DNA from: an uncultured Spirochaetales bacterium
GTDB lineage: Bacteria; Spirochaetota; Spirochaetia; Sphaerochaetales; Sphaerochaetaceae
Direction of reading: 5' to 3'
Length of the DNA stretch: 6,075 nucleotides
NCBI GenBank assembly: GCA_934276695.1
Contig: CAKQTF010000068.1
Coordinates: forward strand, 1-6,075
Positions 4,934-6,075 of the stretch are shown one piece after another. The position numbers and the translations under genes were made by a program. Every line of letters starts with the position of its first letter. Within the stretch, counting starts at the first letter, position 1. Below the pieces are notes generated by a model, which saw only the letters and a list, made by a program, of their open reading frames with translations, did no database searches and was not told where the DNA came from.

Positions 4934-6075
4934 TCAGTATCTGGCAAAACCTGCATCCACATATTTATCAGTGATCTTCCTGACCTCAGCATTGAGCCTT
5001 TCACACTCATCCTTATCATTGGAGACCACTTCCCATCTGCACATAGCATCCTCACTGCGGCTGATCCTCTGTGCAACCTGAGCCCACTTCCTTCCTTCAA
5101 GAGTGGTCTCAGAATTGAATACTGAAGGCAGGTTGAAGCGCATCAGCGTCGCATCAAGATCACTTGAATCATCCATCTTCGTTATGACTTCTGCACCGAG
5201 GCTTCTCATCCTCGCTTCGACTTCTTCCATGAGAAGAGGCATCTTCTCCGGAGCAGCCTCGCAGTGGAGAGGCCATTCCCTTTCCCTGTAAATGGAATTC
5301 TCAAGCGCATGCATCTCCTCATAGGCCTTCGGATTTTCAAGATATGTCCTAGCAGTCAGCAGTGCGAAGAACAGAGTGTTCTCAACAGCAGCGCAGCCTT
5401 TCTTATAATCAGACGGATCATATGGGAAGTTCAGATAGTAGTGAGCAGATTCCTCCTCGCTTCCGAAGTATCCCTTATCACAGTTACTGCGTAGCTTTTC
5501 CTTGATGAACGAATGCCCGTTCCTTATTATGTGGACATTGACTCCCCTCTTTGCAATCTCGACAAGGGATACAGGGATAGCCTTCACATCTGCATAGAAT
5601 TCCTTCTTGTCCCCATGGTAGATATCCATGATGCTGCCAGCTATAAGAGCCATATTCAGACCTGGGACAATCTGGCTTCCATCCTTATACATCAGATCCA
5701 TTCTATCCCCATCGCCATCAAAGCAGAATCCTATATCCCATAGACCGCTCTTCATCTTCTCCCTGGCAGGTGCTATGGAGGACTCAATGATCGGGTTCGG
5801 ATCTCCCTTAGGGAAATATCCATTAGGCACGACATCGAGTGCTGTGACTTCAGCCCCAGCTCTCTGGAATGCAAGAGCAACCTCTGTGCCAGCGCTTCCA
5901 TTAAGGAATTCCAGAAGGACCTTAAGCCCATTGAGGCTCCCTTCCCTGACTCCGGCCAGCTCCATTGAATATGAGATGAATGAGTCGAGGTAGTTTATCA
6001 CAGTCGTCCTGCCCCTCTTCTCTCCGAAGCTGAACTCATTCCTTATATATATATCCTTGATCTTCTCTATTCCGC
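4934..6075 (-). CDS. Alpha-D-phosphohexomutase (phosphomannomutase/phosphoglucomutase family, ManB/CpsG-like), N-terminus beyond the window
   Basis: Cytoplasmic enzyme interconverting hexose 1- and 6-phosphates. The frame is open to the right edge, and codons upstream of the GTG at 6001 read as normal family sequence (GIEKIKDIYIRNEFSFGEKRG), so that GTG is not the start. Domain 1, with the phosphoserine, lies outside. Counting from the GTG, the metal loop FDGDGDR is at 94-100, the GHSFIKEK segment at 162-169 (CpsG has GHAFIK), and the sugar loop GSEEESAHYYLN at 180-191 (CpsG GGEMSAHHYF). In domain 4 the phosphate-binding motif, RSSNTEP in CpsG after FNL, appears as FNLPSVFNSETT (289-300): the Arg is replaced and no GTEP/NTEP is present. 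It may use an altered substrate or have reduced mutase activity. It is first in the visible row of genes, 17 bases from the DeoR gene. Confidence 0.9.
   Translation of the reverse strand, partial: GIEKIKDIYIRNEFSFGEKRGRTTVINYLDSFISYSMELAGVREGSLNGLKVLLEFLNGSAGTEVALAFQRAGAEVTALDVVPNGYFPKGDPNPIIESSIAPAREKMKSGLWDIGFCFDGDGDRMDLMYKDGSQIVPGLNMALIAGSIMDIYHGDKKEFYADVKAIPVSLVEIAKRGVNVHIIRNGHSFIKEKLRSNCDKGYFGSEEESAHYYLNFPYDPSDYKKGCAAVENTLFFALLTARTYLENPKAYEEMHALENSIYREREWPLHCEAAPEKMPLLMEEVEARMRSLGAEVITKMDDSSDLDATLMRFNLPSVFNSETTLEGRKWAQVAQRISRSEDAMCRWEVVSNDKDECERLNAEVRKITDKYVDAGFARY

Noticed and set aside
4928..4947. Promoter for the DeoR gene from TTGCCA and TATATT
   Set aside because: The boxes resemble consensus but are separated by only eight bases, too close for a sigma-70-type promoter; no good -10 lies at the right distance.
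5999..6001. GTG at 6001 as the start of the phosphohexomutase
   Set aside because: In-frame codons upstream keep reading as family-like sequence to the window edge, and domain 1 is still missing, so the gene simply enters from outside.
6044..6054. Short TA dinucleotide run as a phase-variable repeat
   Set aside because: Only about five units within well-formed coding sequence (Ile-Tyr-Ile); too short to support slippage-based switching.

Overview
The window holds six genes, all read on the minus strand, so transcription runs from right to left. Both ends are cut: the first gene enters from beyond base 6075 and the last runs out past base 1. Coding density is high. The only gene-free stretches are about 105 and 71 bases, and both carry regulatory structure.

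In transcription order the genes are: (1) an alpha-D-phosphohexomutase of the ManB/CpsG type, missing its N-terminus; (2) a full-length DeoR-family repressor; (3) a TIM-barrel protein of the sugar-phosphate isomerase/epimerase (xylose-isomerase-like) superfamily; (4) a periplasmic substrate-binding protein; (5) an ABC ATPase with a C-terminal TOBE region; (6) an FbpB-type permease that is probably a fused two-domain protein, of which the first domain and the start of the second are visible. Genes 1-3 are tightly packed (17-base gap, then an 8-base overlap) and genes 5-6 share an ATGA overlap. Gene 4 is set apart by its own leader, with a candidate promoter and two perfect inverted repeats. A good intrinsic terminator lies between genes 4 and 5.

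Genes 4-6 have the architecture usually labelled 'iron(III) transporter' (FbpABC/AfuABC). The binding protein lacks a visible tandem-tyrosine iron site, and the neighbours are a hexose-phosphate mutase, a sugar-type DeoR regulator and a sugar-phosphate isomerase-like enzyme. My reading is an uptake-and-catabolism locus for a phosphorylated sugar or similar organophosphate, comparable to the AfuABC hexose-phosphate importer. The DeoR protein would act at the inverted repeats upstream of gene 4. This is inference from context; the substrate cannot be read from the sequence.

The organism is probably a spirochaete related to Sphaerochaeta or Treponema. The binding protein's leader ends in a cysteine-free VFAQGAQE-type junction that is common in that group. 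GC content is intermediate, and arginine is mostly AGG in the permease (9 of 11 visible Arg codons). This assignment is tentative. I see no RNA gene, mobile element, CRISPR array or broken gene.
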